The notes under the pieces: generated by a model
Database searches by the model: none
The model's input: the letters and a program-made list of their open reading frames with translations, nothing else
What the model was told of the DNA's origin: nothing
Shown: piece after piece, positions 17,504 to 26,320 of the stretch
Position numbering within the stretch: position 1 is the stretch's first letter
Layout: every line of letters starts with the position of its first letter
Position numbers and translations under genes: made by a program
NCBI RefSeq assembly: GCF_000730385.1
Contig: NZ_CP008849.1
Location: forward strand, 3,348,001 to 3,412,000
DNA from: Alteromonas australica
GTDB lineage: Bacteria; Pseudomonadota; Gammaproteobacteria; Enterobacterales; Alteromonadaceae
Direction of reading: 5' to 3'
Length of the DNA: 64,000 nt

Positions 17504-18406
17504 TCATAGGCCGTGAAAATCTAAAATATCCTCAGCCAGTTTCTGTAATGAATTTTCTTGAGAAGAATTTGCCGCGATGTGTTCAACTTCATGAATCAAG
17601 TTGGAGTGGAGCCAAGATGGCTCTACACTGTACATTGCTTGAATGGCCGCACGCCTTAATGCCAAATCAGGTTGCGATAAAAGTTTCTCTATTGCCGATA
17701 CCAGACTTAATTGAGAACCGTACAGCGTAATACCAGCAATGGCTTGCACCTGGATATCCGGGTTTTGATATAATAATAATGTCTCCATATGCTGCGCTAT
17801 CTCTTCTTTTTTGTGCGCCTGAGCGCTACGTAAATTTAGCAGTCTCGCGATATCAGCGATATGGGTAGGTTTCTCCATATGATAACTTTGCTCAATCAAG
17901 AGTGCTTCTACTTCTAAAGAGGTAGATGAAAAGTGGTGATTTTTTACGATATCAAGGGCCAAATCTACCGCTTGTGACGTACCTTCACGGAAAAGACTAT
18001 TTAATACGGTGAGTCTTAGGCCTTCATCTTCGAGGGAGAGCGCATCAAGTAGAATTCTCTGCTCGGAATAATTCGCGTTTAATAGTTTATAAACCATAAA
18101 CTCAGTAGGTGATGGATGAGTTCGGAGCAAAAACAAGAAATCCAGAAGTTTTGATCTATCTCCTCTAATCATGGCTTCGTAGCCAGCTTCTATATGACCT
18201 TTCTCATTATTCTCTAGACCCGAATTTTGCCATGACATTGAAGAAGACATAGTGCAATCGTTTTGTGCTCCGTCGCCATCATTTATTTTGTTCAGCAAAG
18301 GTTTGTCTTGATCGTGCGCCATATCTTCATACCATTTAGAGAAGACTAGACTGGTAACAACCACGCCAATTGCGACACCAAGTGCAATGTCATACCCCTT
18401 TTTCAT
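17504..18406 (-). CDS. Membrane-anchored protein with HEAT-like helical repeats, function unknown
   Basis: Protein of 300 residues with one N-terminal membrane anchor (about 6-23, IALGVAIGVVVTSLVFS), so the rest probably faces the periplasm. After a low-complexity linker, residues about 75-300 are almost all alpha-helical with repeating Leu/Ala-rich pairs such as DIQVQAIAGITLYG and DLALRRAAIQAMYS, resembling HEAT repeats. No catalytic motif is seen. The ATG has AGGTGAG upstream. It is divergent from the beta-helix gene and sits between two candidate operators (E and F), but neither points to it. A protein-protein scaffold is possible; no function is assigned. Confidence 0.65.
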   Translation of the reverse strand: MKKGYDIALGVAIGVVVTSLVFSKWYEDMAHDQDKPLLNKINDGDGAQNDCTMSSSMSWQNSGLENNEKGHIEAGYEAMIRGDRSKLLDFLFLLRTHPSPTEFMVYKLLNANYSEQRILLDALSLEDEGLRLTVLNSLFREGTSQAVDLALDIVKNHHFSSTSLEVEALLIEQSYHMEKPTHIADIARLLNLRSAQAHKKEEIAQHMETLLLYQNPDIQVQAIAGITLYGSQLSLVSAIEKLLSQPDLALRRAAIQAMYSVEPSWLHSNLIHEVEHIAANSSQENSLQKLAEDILDFHGL

Positions 18407-18455
18407 TCGCTCACCTCACTACACGTCTTCCAACTCAATATCATTCCTGCTTTGG

Positions 18456-18481
18456 GTTTCAATTATGAATCAAATTGAAAC
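18456..18481. promoter_or_regulatory. Inverted repeat in the divergent promoter region
   Basis: Perfect 9-bp arms GTTTCAATT (18456-18464) and AATTGAAAC (18473-18481) with an 8-nt spacer. It lies between the helical-repeat gene and the beta-helix gene, 12 nt from operator F. The symmetry suggests a dimeric regulator, possibly the IclR-type protein, but this is a guess. Confidence 0.45.
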
Positions 18482-18493
18482 TTAACAATCGAT

Positions 18494-18511
18494 TATGACT
18501 AAGTTTGATTG
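18494..18511 (+). promoter_or_regulatory. Candidate rhamnose-cluster operator, site F
   Basis: Reads TATGACTAAGTTTGATTG, matching site D at 14 of 18 positions and keeping the second TGATTG half-site intact. It lies 56 nt before the beta-helix gene and points to it, tying that gene to the cluster. Confidence 0.55.
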
Positions 18512-18567
18512 ATTAAATAAAAATTTAACATATATTTTACACTCCAACAACAGGACAGGAACGCTTT

Positions 18568-19422
18568 ATGACTTCAAGAATCGCGAGAAAACAGGCTTTG
18601 TGGATATCCCCCATGGGTGCATTGGCAATTGCTCTGTCATTAGTGAGTGTGGCTGATGCAGCGGACACGACTCAAATACCAGATAAACCCACGTCGCCAA
18701 TTAATTTGCTCGACAATGAAACCTATGATTTTGGTGGAAGAACTATTGACGGTGGCAACATTTCCGATAATGGCTTGTTTCGCTGCTTTAACCGGCGTGG
18801 CGTAACGATAAAAAACGTCACTGTAACTAACAGTCCCCGTTATGCCCTGCTCGCTAGAGGCTGCAGCAGTGTCACTATTGAGAATTTTAAGATGAAGAAT
18901 ATGGGGAGCAGCGTAGGTGGCATCAGATTCGATAAAGGCACAGAAAATAAGACCGTGACCTTGAACAGTATTGAAGCTGATAATGTTGGCGGGCATGCTG
19001 TAGAACTATGGGATACTAATGGTTTCACGATTGGTACGGTTAAAGCAAACAATACCGATGGCTGCGGATTACTTCTCAACCGAAGTCGAAACGGAACTGT
19101 GTCTAGGGTAGAAGGCGATGGAAACGATCAATATGGTGGTTATGCTACCTTCAGAGTCGCGAATAATAATGGCGGTAACATTCAAGTTGGTACAGTCAAA
19201 TCGCGCAATTCAGGCCGGGGGTTCTTTAGTGTTAGTGGTTCCCACGGTACCACGGTTAACTATGTCGATATCGCCTCTAGTAACAAAGAAGGTATTTACA
19301 TCCAAGACTCGTCTAACACGGTCGTAAGTAGTGGAAAGGTACGAGGAACCCCTAACTGCAGAATAAGGGGGGGCTCTGGCAACAGCATTAACGCAGATTG
19401 TGGTGGCAATATTGCAAACTGA
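18568..19422 (+). CDS. Secreted right-handed parallel beta-helix protein
   Basis: Exported protein of 284 residues. The signal peptide covers about 1-32 (ALAIALSLVSVADA). The remainder shows turns of a right-handed parallel beta-helix: repeated short beta strands with Asn/Gly at the turns (VTIKNVTVTN, VTIENFKMKN, FTIGTVKANN, NGTVSRVEGDG, IQVGTVKSRN, VNYVDIASSN). This fold is shared by many pectate and rhamnogalacturonan lyases, hydrolases and non-catalytic binders; I see no diagnostic catalytic set. Several Cys residues suggest disulfides. Operator F upstream implies co-regulation with rhamnose genes. It is a candidate polysaccharide-active protein without a known family assignment. Confidence 0.75.
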   Translation: MTSRIARKQALWISPMGALAIALSLVSVADAADTTQIPDKPTSPINLLDNETYDFGGRTIDGGNISDNGLFRCFNRRGVTIKNVTVTNSPRYALLARGCSSVTIENFKMKNMGSSVGGIRFDKGTENKTVTLNSIEADNVGGHAVELWDTNGFTIGTVKANNTDGCGLLLNRSRNGTVSRVEGDGNDQYGGYATFRVANNNGGNIQVGTVKSRNSGRGFFSVSGSHGTTVNYVDIASSNKEGIYIQDSSNTVVSSGKVRGTPNCRIRGGSGNSINADCGGNIAN

Positions 19423-19430
19423 TCTAGGAA

Positions 19431-19476
19431 GCCTCAGAATTTCTACCTAATGTTCTTTAAAGAGGTATCCTGAGGC
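19431..19476 (+). terminator. Possible terminator hairpin after the beta-helix gene
   Basis: Arms GCCTCAG (19431-19437) and CTGAGGC (19470-19476), with an additional inner ACCT/AGGT pair, lie just past the stop. The loop is long and there is no proper T-tract, so confidence is low. Confidence 0.35.
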
Positions 19477-19633
19477 CATTTCCCCCTCTAGAAGAGTGAA
19501 GATAACGAGCGCATGTTCATACTTCTACACTACAAATTTAGGTCACAAAATGAACTAAAATGAGTACCACGGGGTATGAACAACCATGTGCACGATGCTA
19601 TACTTAAGTCGAATTGAGTTTAATGGATCCTTC

Positions 19634-20041
19634 ATGCGTTTTGTAATAGCTTTCTGCGTTGTTTTTGTTGCTGTTTCACTGTTTGTGTCACTTCAGTGCA
19701 CTGCCAAAGCACGCGCACAACAAACATCAGTAGCCACCTCCCCTTTTCTTATGGAGAGGGTGAAGAATAACGATTGGATGCTTATTGACGTTCGTTCTCC
19801 AAAGGCCTTTGCAAACGGCCATATTCCAGGCGCAATCAACATGCCTCACGAGCGCATCAACGATTACCTAAGCGAACTGGAGCAACACAAAGGTAAACCC
19901 ATTATCATCTATTGTCAGTCAGGCCAAAAAGCACATATTGCTATGAAGATGCTCGAAGAAATGGATTTTAGTGAGGTGATGCATTTTGAGGGCGACATGT
20001 TGGGCTGGAATGAAATAGGCGCAACGATAGATAGAATGTAA
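19634..20041 (+). CDS. Exported rhodanese-like protein
   Basis: Protein of 135 residues with an N-terminal signal or anchor (MRFVIAFCVVFVAVSLFVSL) followed by one rhodanese domain. The domain has LIDVRSPKAFANGHIPGAINMP and the active-site loop YCQSGQKA, whose Cys would carry a persulfide. It is likely periplasmic or membrane-tethered, a common form in marine gammaproteobacteria, with unknown sulfur acceptor. I start at 19634 because the longer frame from 19586 would delay the signal peptide. It is monocistronic, with DUF2721 67 nt downstream. Confidence 0.82.
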   Translation: MRFVIAFCVVFVAVSLFVSLQCTAKARAQQTSVATSPFLMERVKNNDWMLIDVRSPKAFANGHIPGAINMPHERINDYLSELEQHKGKPIIIYCQSGQKAHIAMKMLEEMDFSEVMHFEGDMLGWNEIGATIDRM

Positions 20042-20108
20042 AGCCACTCTATGTGGCGATCCATTCTCTGTGATACACTTTTTTGATTCAGCCTAAAGTA
20101 CCTTCCCT

Positions 20109-20513
20109 ATGAAAATAGATATCGCAACACCAGCCATGTTGTTTCCGGCAATATCATTACTGTTGTTGGCGTACACCAATCGCTTTCTCACACTCGCCAC
20201 CATTATTAGAAACTTTTCTAAAGAAGAAGCTGATGACAACACTCAAGCGCAAATTAAAAATCTTCGTTTACGAATACAGCTGATTAAGCGCATGCAGATA
20301 GCGGGTGTAGGAAGCTTTTTCTTGTGTGTAGTCTCTATGCTCGCTATTTACCTCACCTACCAGCAAGTTGGAAATTGGGTATTTGCAGCGAGTCTTGTGT
20401 CCTTATTGTATTCGTTATGGATGTCGGTAAGAGAAATTCTCATTTCCGTAGAAGCACTGGACGTTCATCTAGACGGTATTAAGAACGCACCTACTATGAA
20501 ATCTCGAAAATAA
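20109..20513 (+). CDS. DUF2721 membrane protein
   Basis: Protein of 134 residues with three hydrophobic segments (about 7-23, 63-82, 88-105). The opening PAMLFPAISLLLLAYTNRFLTLA, broken by a charged cytoplasmic loop (RNFSKEEADD) and closed by a short tail, matches DUF2721. The family has no known function. No ligand or catalytic residues stand out, and neighbours do not suggest a pathway. Confidence 0.8.
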   Translation: MKIDIATPAMLFPAISLLLLAYTNRFLTLATIIRNFSKEEADDNTQAQIKNLRLRIQLIKRMQIAGVGSFFLCVVSMLAIYLTYQQVGNWVFAASLVSLLYSLWMSVREILISVEALDVHLDGIKNAPTMKSRK

Positions 20514-20579
20514 ATACTATTGCCTCAAAACAAAAATATAGGTTAGGTTAATCATTCCACACAAAAACGGAGCCTAACC

Positions 20580-20933
20580 ATGTCCTACATAGACGGTTTT
20601 GTCGTAGCGGTACCCACTGAAAATAAACAAGCCTACCTTGAACACGCTAAGTTGGCAGGCAGTATCTTTAAAGAATACGGCGCACTTCAAATCATAGAAG
20701 CTTGGGGCGACGATGTACCAAGTGGAGAGATAACCTCCTTCCCCCTTGCAGTGAAGGCAAAAGATGATGAAACCGTTGTATTCTCCATTGCAATATGGCC
20801 CTCTAAAGAGGTGAGGGACTCTGGTTGGCAGAAAATTATGGATGACCCCAGAATGCAAGAGGGAGAAAACCCCATGCCATTCGACGGTAAACGATTAATT
20901 TATGGCGGCTTTGAGCCTTTGCTGACACTTTAG
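20580..20933 (+). CDS. DUF1428 family protein (YbaA-like)
   Basis: Soluble protein of 117 residues matching the DUF1428 family, which folds as a dimeric alpha/beta barrel like antibiotic monooxygenase-type proteins. Characteristic segments are MSYIDGFVVAVP, EAWGDDVP, VVFSIAIWPSK and the end PFDGKRLIYGGF. Its activity is unknown. It ends just before a strong bidirectional terminator shared with tyrS. Confidence 0.88.
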   Translation: MSYIDGFVVAVPTENKQAYLEHAKLAGSIFKEYGALQIIEAWGDDVPSGEITSFPLAVKAKDDETVVFSIAIWPSKEVRDSGWQKIMDDPRMQEGENPMPFDGKRLIYGGFEPLLTL

Positions 20934-20947
20934 CGCTAGGCAAAAAA

Positions 20948-20974
20948 AACCGCTGAAAACATCAGCGGTTTTAG
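20948..20974. terminator. Bidirectional terminator between DUF1428 gene and tyrS
   Basis: Arms AACCGCTGA (20948-20956) and TCAGCGGTT (20962-20970) form a 9-bp stem with a 5-nt loop, flanked by an A-run on the left and Ts on the right. It can end both converging transcripts. Confidence 0.85.
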
Positions 20975-20991
20975 ATAGTGCGATTTAACGT

Positions 20992-22191
20992 TTACGCTAG
21001 GGTAATACGCGCAAACTTGCGTTTACCCACCTGATACACGTTTTCACCTTTCTCAGCAATAACTAAACGGGTATCTTCTACTTTGTCGCCGTTAATTTTA
21101 ACGGCACCTTGCTTAATCATGCGCATGGCATCTGACGTAGAACCCACTAGCTTAGCTTCTTTCAAAAGGTTACCAATAGCGATGCCTTCGTCACCTAACG
21201 CAATCTCTATTTCTGGCATATCATCGGGGATTGCATTTTTCTGGAAGCGCTGGATAAAGTCTTGATGCGCGCCTTCAGCAGCAGCTTCATCGTGGAAACG
21301 AGCAATAATTTCTTTCGCCAACAAAATTTTGATGTCTCGTGGGTTTTCACCTTGTTCCACACGCGTTTTAAGCTCAGCAATTTCTTCAAGCGGACGGAAG
21401 CTTAGCAAATCGTAGTAACGCCACATTAAATCATCGGAAATAGACATCACTTTACCAAACATCTCATTCGGTGCGTCTGTGATACCGATGTAGTTATTCA
21501 GTGATTTAGACATTTTCTGAACGCCATCTAGGCCTTCAAGGAGCGGTACCATCACAATAGATTGTTGGGTAATGCCTTGCTCTTTTTGAAGCTCACGTCC
21601 CATTAGCAGGTTAAATCGTTGATCAGTACCACCAAGTTCAACATCAGATTTCAGAGCCACTGAGTCCCACCCTTGCACTAGTGGGTAGAGAAACTCATGG
21701 ATAGCAATAGGTTGGCCATTGTTGTAACGCTTTTTAAAGTCATCACGCTCAAGCATTCTCGCCACGGTTTGGCTAGCGGCCAACTTAATCATGCCAGCAG
21801 CACCTAACTCGTCCATCCACTCAGAGTTAAACCGAATCTCAGTTTTCTCTTTATCGAGGATTTTGAACACCTGATCTTGATAAGTTTTTGCGTTTTCTAA
21901 TACCTGATCTTTACTTAGGGGCTTGCGTGTGACATTTTTACCTGTAGGATCGCCGATAAGACCAGTAAAGTCACCAATAAGAAAAACAACCTTGTGACCA
22001 AGTTGCTGGAATGTACGCAACTTGTTGATCAGAACAGTGTGACCAAGATGCAGATCAGGCGCAGTTGGATCAAAACCCGCTTTAATAGTTAAGGTTTTGC
22101 CGGATTTTAGTTTTTCGATTAAATCCTCTTCGGGGAGTATTTCATCTACACCCCGTTTAATCTCAGCTAGCGCTGTTTGCCAATCTTTCAT
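20992..22191 (-). CDS. tyrS: Tyrosyl-tRNA synthetase
   Basis: Class I aminoacyl-tRNA synthetase of 399 residues. The HIGH-type motif is HLGHT (about 47-51), the KMSKS motif is present as KMSKSLNN (about 228), and the C-terminal S4 RNA-binding domain is recognisable ([16 protein letters not shown]). The length and sequence fit the TyrZ-like subclass seen in Pseudomonas and many marine gammaproteobacteria. It is divergent from mepM-anmK, the same arrangement found in pseudomonads. No T-box leader is seen in the 200 nt upstream, as expected for a Gram-negative. Confidence 0.97.
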   Translation of the reverse strand: MKDWQTALAEIKRGVDEILPEEDLIEKLKSGKTLTIKAGFDPTAPDLHLGHTVLINKLRTFQQLGHKVVFLIGDFTGLIGDPTGKNVTRKPLSKDQVLENAKTYQDQVFKILDKEKTEIRFNSEWMDELGAAGMIKLAASQTVARMLERDDFKKRYNNGQPIAIHEFLYPLVQGWDSVALKSDVELGGTDQRFNLLMGRELQKEQGITQQSIVMVPLLEGLDGVQKMSKSLNNYIGITDAPNEMFGKVMSISDDLMWRYYDLLSFRPLEEIAELKTRVEQGENPRDIKILLAKEIIARFHDEAAAEGAHQDFIQRFQKNAIPDDMPEIEIALGDEGIAIGNLLKEAKLVGSTSDAMRMIKQGAVKINGDKVEDTRLVIAEKGENVYQVGKRKFARITLA

Positions 22192-22489
22192 TAGTTATTC
22201 ACACTCTTTGATAACATTAATATAATTTTGGCCGCATTTTACGCGTACAACGGAACCATTGAAAGGTTTGCGCGTCAAAAAACGAATTACAAACTGTCAT
22301 GTTGTTAAACCCAACAGCTTTACGGGCAACGCTGCGCATTGAATTGTCCTGATTTGAATGAATCAATCGCGAAGATAAGAGCTTTTGGGTGTAACAATTT
22401 GCGCTAACAATATAATGAGAAAAGTCACATTAATAGTGACGTATGTGAAACCGTGTAGTACACATAAAAATTCTCAGGTGGGCAGTAGT
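22192..22489. other. Divergent intergenic region tyrS / mepM
   Basis: About 300 nt. A TATAAT (22411-22416) could be the -10 of mepM, though no good -35 is at the right distance. A 17-bp inverted repeat with GTCAC/GTGAC arms lies just downstream (22424-22440). No gene is seen. Confidence 0.45.
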
Positions 22490-23815
22490 ATGAGAAAGAA
22501 ATTAGACGCCTCAAAGGCGCTGAATCTATTTAAAAAATTACCCAAGCAGCATAGAACAGGCATCGCCGTAGCGAGCTTATTTCTAGGCACGCTGATTCTT
22601 TTACCGTCAGAATCGGTAGAAGCCAGTCGTCATCAAGAAGCCTATATTCTTGATGCGGGTGTTCGCTATCCAGTAGAGCTTCATATCACCCCCTCTACCG
22701 ATGTATTAACCGGTGAAGAAGAGTCTAGCTGGCAAACGTACAAAGTGAGAAGTGGCGACACCTTAGCTAAGCTTTTCAAACGTGCAGGCTTTACTTCTCG
22801 TGACGTGTATAACGTGACTCAAGCTGGCGAATTGACGAAAACTCTCGTGACCTTGTTGCCTGGTGATGAACTTTCCTTCAAAACGAATAAAGAAGGCGGG
22901 TTTGGCGAGTTAAAGTATAAGCTGTCTTCAACAGAGACCTTGTTTGTACGTCCAGACTCGTCAAAGGACAATGCGCCTTTGGTGGCTGAACTTGAAAAGC
23001 GAGATGTAGATATTCGATACAATTTTGCCCAAGGTGAAATTCACTCAAGTTTTTGGAACGCTGCCGTAACAGCCGGACTTACCAGCAACCAAATTATGAA
23101 TCTTGCGGGTATATTCGGTTGGGATATCGACTTTGCCATGGAAATTCGTTCTGGCGATACCTTCAATGTGGTATTCGAAGAACAATACATTGATGGTGAG
23201 TTTGTCGGTTACGGCGATATCGTGGCCGCTGAATTTACCAACCAAGGTGAGCTTTTTAGTGCCATTTTGCATGAAGACGGCACCTACTATACCCCGGAAG
23301 GACGCAGTATGCGTAAGAGTTTCTTACGCGCACCGGTAAACTTCAGGTATGTGAGTTCTAACTTTACTAAAGCGCGTTTCCATCCAGTGCAAAAACGCTG
23401 GAAGGCACACCGTGGCACCGATTACGTTGCGGCAGTCGGCACGCCGGTTATGGCTGCCGGTGATGGTAAAGTCATTAAATCAGGCTACGATAAATACAAT
23501 GGTCACCATGTGTTTGTTCAGCATGGGGAAAAGTACACCACCAAGTACCTGCATTTTAAGAAACGTGCGGTAAAAGTGGGCGACACGGTTAAGCAAGGGC
23601 AAACGGTTGGGTATTTGGGTAGCACGGGTATGGTGACTGGCGCGCACTTACACTATGAATTCTTAGTGGATGGTGTACACAGAAACCCGCGTACGGTGGA
23701 ATTGCCCAAAGCGCAGCCTATTGCTAAAGAAGAGCGTGCAAGATTTATGGAAATTGTCGACGTTCGCCAACAGCAACTTAACAACAACAAGCGCATTATG
23801 CTTGCGATGAAGTAA
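22490..23815 (+). CDS. mepM: Murein endopeptidase, M23 family with OapA/LysM-like N terminus
   Basis: Protein of 441 residues, close to E. coli MepM. An N-terminal membrane segment (about 24-40) is followed by a LysM-like OapA domain (84-130; YKVRSGDTLAKLFKRAGF) and a C-terminal M23 metallopeptidase. Zinc ligands are visible: H307 and D311 in HRGTD, and H388 in the HLH motif (386-388). It should cut peptide crosslinks in peptidoglycan during wall growth. I start at the ATG at 22490 with AGGTGG upstream; the longer frame to 22385 adds a non-family extension. anmK follows after 7 nt, so wall cleavage and muropeptide recycling are co-transcribed. Confidence 0.9.
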   Translation: MRKKLDASKALNLFKKLPKQHRTGIAVASLFLGTLILLPSESVEASRHQEAYILDAGVRYPVELHITPSTDVLTGEEESSWQTYKVRSGDTLAKLFKRAGFTSRDVYNVTQAGELTKTLVTLLPGDELSFKTNKEGGFGELKYKLSSTETLFVRPDSSKDNAPLVAELEKRDVDIRYNFAQGEIHSSFWNAAVTAGLTSNQIMNLAGIFGWDIDFAMEIRSGDTFNVVFEEQYIDGEFVGYGDIVAAEFTNQGELFSAILHEDGTYYTPEGRSMRKSFLRAPVNFRYVSSNFTKARFHPVQKRWKAHRGTDYVAAVGTPVMAAGDGKVIKSGYDKYNGHHVFVQHGEKYTTKYLHFKKRAVKVGDTVKQGQTVGYLGSTGMVTGAHLHYEFLVDGVHRNPRTVELPKAQPIAKEERARFMEIVDVRQQQLNNNKRIMLAMK

Positions 23816-23822
23816 CCTTTGA

Positions 23823-25040
23823 ATGGCTAAGTTCATTGGCCTTATGTCAGGTACCAGCATGGACGGCGTAGACGCCGTCCTTTGCGAAATATCTGAGCAT
23901 GAATGTACAACGCTAGGCGCCTATTCTCTTCCCTACCCTGAGTCACTACTGCGTGCCCTACACGCCCTTTGCGTGCCCTCAACGGACGAAGTCAACACCC
24001 TTGCCATTGCCGATAGATGGGTAGCGGAAGTCTTTGCTCAGGCGGCTTTAGGACTTCTGAATAAGTATCAGGTTTCTGCAAAGACGATTTGCGCCATTGG
24101 TTCTCATGGCCAGACCCTTCGCCATTATCCAAATAGAGACATTCAATCGGCAGTATTTAAGCCGCAAGACATGCGTGGGTTCACTTGCCAAATTGGCGAT
24201 CCAAGCACCATTGCTGCACTGACGAATATTAACGTGGTGGCCGACTTTCGCCGCAAAGATATTGCCCTTGGCGGGCAGGGTGCGCCTCTAGTGCCCGCCT
24301 ACCATGCTGCGGTATTTTCTGACCCTGAAAAGTATCGCGCATTAGTGAATATTGGCGGCATCGCCAATATCACGGTTTTACCTCCCTGCCAGTCAACAAA
24401 ACCGCCAAAGGGCTTCGATACTGGCCCAGGTAATACCCTCATGGATCATTGGATTAAACGGCACCAAAACCTGCCCTACGATGAGCATGGCAACTGGGCG
24501 CGGCAAGGCCAGGTGCATGCTGAGCTGTTAGCACGGCTGTTGGAAGATAAGTATTTTGCACTTTCCCCCCCTAAAAGTACGGGGCGTGAGTATTTTAATC
24601 CTGCATGGCTAGCCAACTACTTGTCACAATTTAATGCACCAGCAGACAAACGACAGCATCCCCGTCAGCAAGGAGACGCAAATACGTCCCCTTCCTCTAT
24701 TCCCCCTCAAGATGTGCAAGCCACTTTGCTTTCACTGACCGCACAAACTATTGCTGATGATGTTGCTCGCGAACTTAACGAGTGTGGCGCCAATGACGAG
24801 AAAAGCGACGTCGTCATTTGCGGTGGAGGCGTATTTAATCTCGCCCTTATGCAACAGTTAAAAGACCGGCTTCCAGCCTATAGAGTTGTAACCAGCGAGG
24901 CGCTTGGCATACATCCTCAACACGTTGAAGGCGCCGCCTTTGCGTGGCTAGCCTATGCGTATATTCACGATATTCCCGGTAATATTCCCGCTGTCACTGG
25001 CGCATCTGCCGCAACGGTACTGGGCGGGTTATACAAATAA
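23823..25040 (+). CDS. anmK: Anhydro-N-acetylmuramic acid kinase
   Basis: Cytoplasmic kinase of 405 residues that phosphorylates and hydrates anhydro-MurNAc to MurNAc-6-phosphate during peptidoglycan recycling. The N-terminal phosphate motif GLMSGTSMDGVD (6-17) is diagnostic, and GSHGQTLRH, NIGGIAN, FDTGPGN and CGGGVFN follow in the expected order. A low-complexity insert (about 275-300) precedes the last conserved block. The gene starts 7 nt after mepM and is probably translationally coupled to it. Confidence 0.96.
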   Translation: MAKFIGLMSGTSMDGVDAVLCEISEHECTTLGAYSLPYPESLLRALHALCVPSTDEVNTLAIADRWVAEVFAQAALGLLNKYQVSAKTICAIGSHGQTLRHYPNRDIQSAVFKPQDMRGFTCQIGDPSTIAALTNINVVADFRRKDIALGGQGAPLVPAYHAAVFSDPEKYRALVNIGGIANITVLPPCQSTKPPKGFDTGPGNTLMDHWIKRHQNLPYDEHGNWARQGQVHAELLARLLEDKYFALSPPKSTGREYFNPAWLANYLSQFNAPADKRQHPRQQGDANTSPSSIPPQDVQATLLSLTAQTIADDVARELNECGANDEKSDVVICGGGVFNLALMQQLKDRLPAYRVVTSEALGIHPQHVEGAAFAWLAYAYIHDIPGNIPAVTGASAATVLGGLYK

Positions 25041-25046
25041 CTACAC

Positions 25047-25069
25047 AGGTATAGATAAATATACCTTTA
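25047..25069 (+). terminator. Weak hairpin after anmK
   Basis: Arms AGGTATA (25047-25053) and TATACCT (25060-25066) followed by TTA. The stem is AT-rich and the T-tract is minimal. Confidence 0.35.
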
Positions 25070-25234
25070 GCACAAATAATCATTGTCTGCTTCCCCTTCA
25101 CTAGGCTAAACTTTATACTAAAGTCGAATCTATCATCACCTTCCAAGCAGATTCGTCACTTCAGATTAAACGCAGTGCAAATAACACAACCTGTTTGACT
25201 TGTTTAATAAACGCATGAAAAAGGAGATTTCGCG

Positions 25235-26278
25235 TTGTCAGGAGAAAAGAAAACCGTTCTGGTTGTAGACGATACCCCGGAAAATATCGACCTACTATCA
25301 GCTGTACTTAGCCCTTATTTTAAAGTTAAAGCTGCCATGAACGGTGCCTTAGCGATTAAGATTGCGCAGGGTAAAAACAAACCCGATATTATTCTCCTTG
25401 ACGTCATGATGCCCGACCTGGACGGCTATGAAGTTTGCCGCCGCCTAAAAAAGGATGTGTCTACCGCCGCAATTCCTGTCATTTTTGTCACCGCAAAAAG
25501 TGAAATTGAAGACGAGCAAAAGGGCTTCGATTTAGGCGCTGCCGACTATATCGCCAAACCAATAAGCCCGCCCATCGTCGTGTCGAGAGTTAAAGCTCAG
25601 ATTGCACTTTACGATCAGGCGCGTCACCTTGAAGCACTTGTTGCACAGCGCACAGAAGACTTGCACCACACGCGTCTTGAGATTATTCGTCGCTTAGGCA
25701 AAGCTGCAGAATACAAAGATAACGAAACCGGCATGCACGTTATTCGCATGAGTTACTTCAGCAAATTCCTCGCTGAAAAATTAGATGTGTCTGAAGAATG
25801 GATAGACCTTCTTCATAACGCTGCCCCTATGCATGATGTGGGAAAAATAGGTATTCCTGATTCAATTTTGCTAAAGCCAGGCAGGCTTGATCCACAAGAG
25901 TGGGAGATCATGCAAAAACATGCGCAGTTCGGATGCGAAATTATCGGCGATAGTGACGAACCCTTGCTAAATATGGCTAGAGAAATCGCGCTTTATCACC
26001 ATGAAAAATGGGATGGAAGTGGTTACCCTCAGGGTATAAAAGGAGAGGCTATTCCGCTTTCTGCACGAATTGTAGCGATTACCGATGTATTTGATGCGCT
26101 AACGAGTGAGCGCCCCTACAAAAAAGCGTGGAGCGAAGAACGCGCAATTGCACTGATAGAATCTGAAGCTGGTAAGCATTTCGACCCTACTCTTGTTCCC
26201 CTGTTTTTAGAATGTTTAGAAGAAATTAGGGAAATACAAACACGTTTCGGCGACGAGATATTTGCAGCGCACAAATAA
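25235..26278 (+). CDS. Response regulator with HD-GYP phosphodiesterase domain
   Basis: Protein of 347 residues. The receiver domain (about 5-125) has the acidic pair VDD, phosphoacceptor D56 in LLDVMMP, and the Lys in AKP. The HD-GYP domain (about 150-340) looks catalytically intact: H in TGMHVIRM, HDVGKIGIP, HHEKWDGSGYP and the FDALTSERPYK segment. It is expected to hydrolyse cyclic-di-GMP under phosphorylation control. The start is TTG with AAGGAG 8 nt upstream. The 1860-residue hybrid sensor begins 43 nt downstream and is the likely partner. Confidence 0.92.
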   Translation: MSGEKKTVLVVDDTPENIDLLSAVLSPYFKVKAAMNGALAIKIAQGKNKPDIILLDVMMPDLDGYEVCRRLKKDVSTAAIPVIFVTAKSEIEDEQKGFDLGAADYIAKPISPPIVVSRVKAQIALYDQARHLEALVAQRTEDLHHTRLEIIRRLGKAAEYKDNETGMHVIRMSYFSKFLAEKLDVSEEWIDLLHNAAPMHDVGKIGIPDSILLKPGRLDPQEWEIMQKHAQFGCEIIGDSDEPLLNMAREIALYHHEKWDGSGYPQGIKGEAIPLSARIVAITDVFDALTSERPYKKAWSEERAIALIESEAGKHFDPTLVPLFLECLEEIREIQTRFGDEIFAAHK

Positions 26279-26320
26279 GGTGTTCGTCATGCCCACCGAC
26301 ATTCACGCGAAGAAGAGCCC

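Noticed and set aside
22192..22384. T-box leader for tyrS
   Set aside because: No T-box core sequence or terminator/antiterminator is seen, and the host looks Gram-negative.
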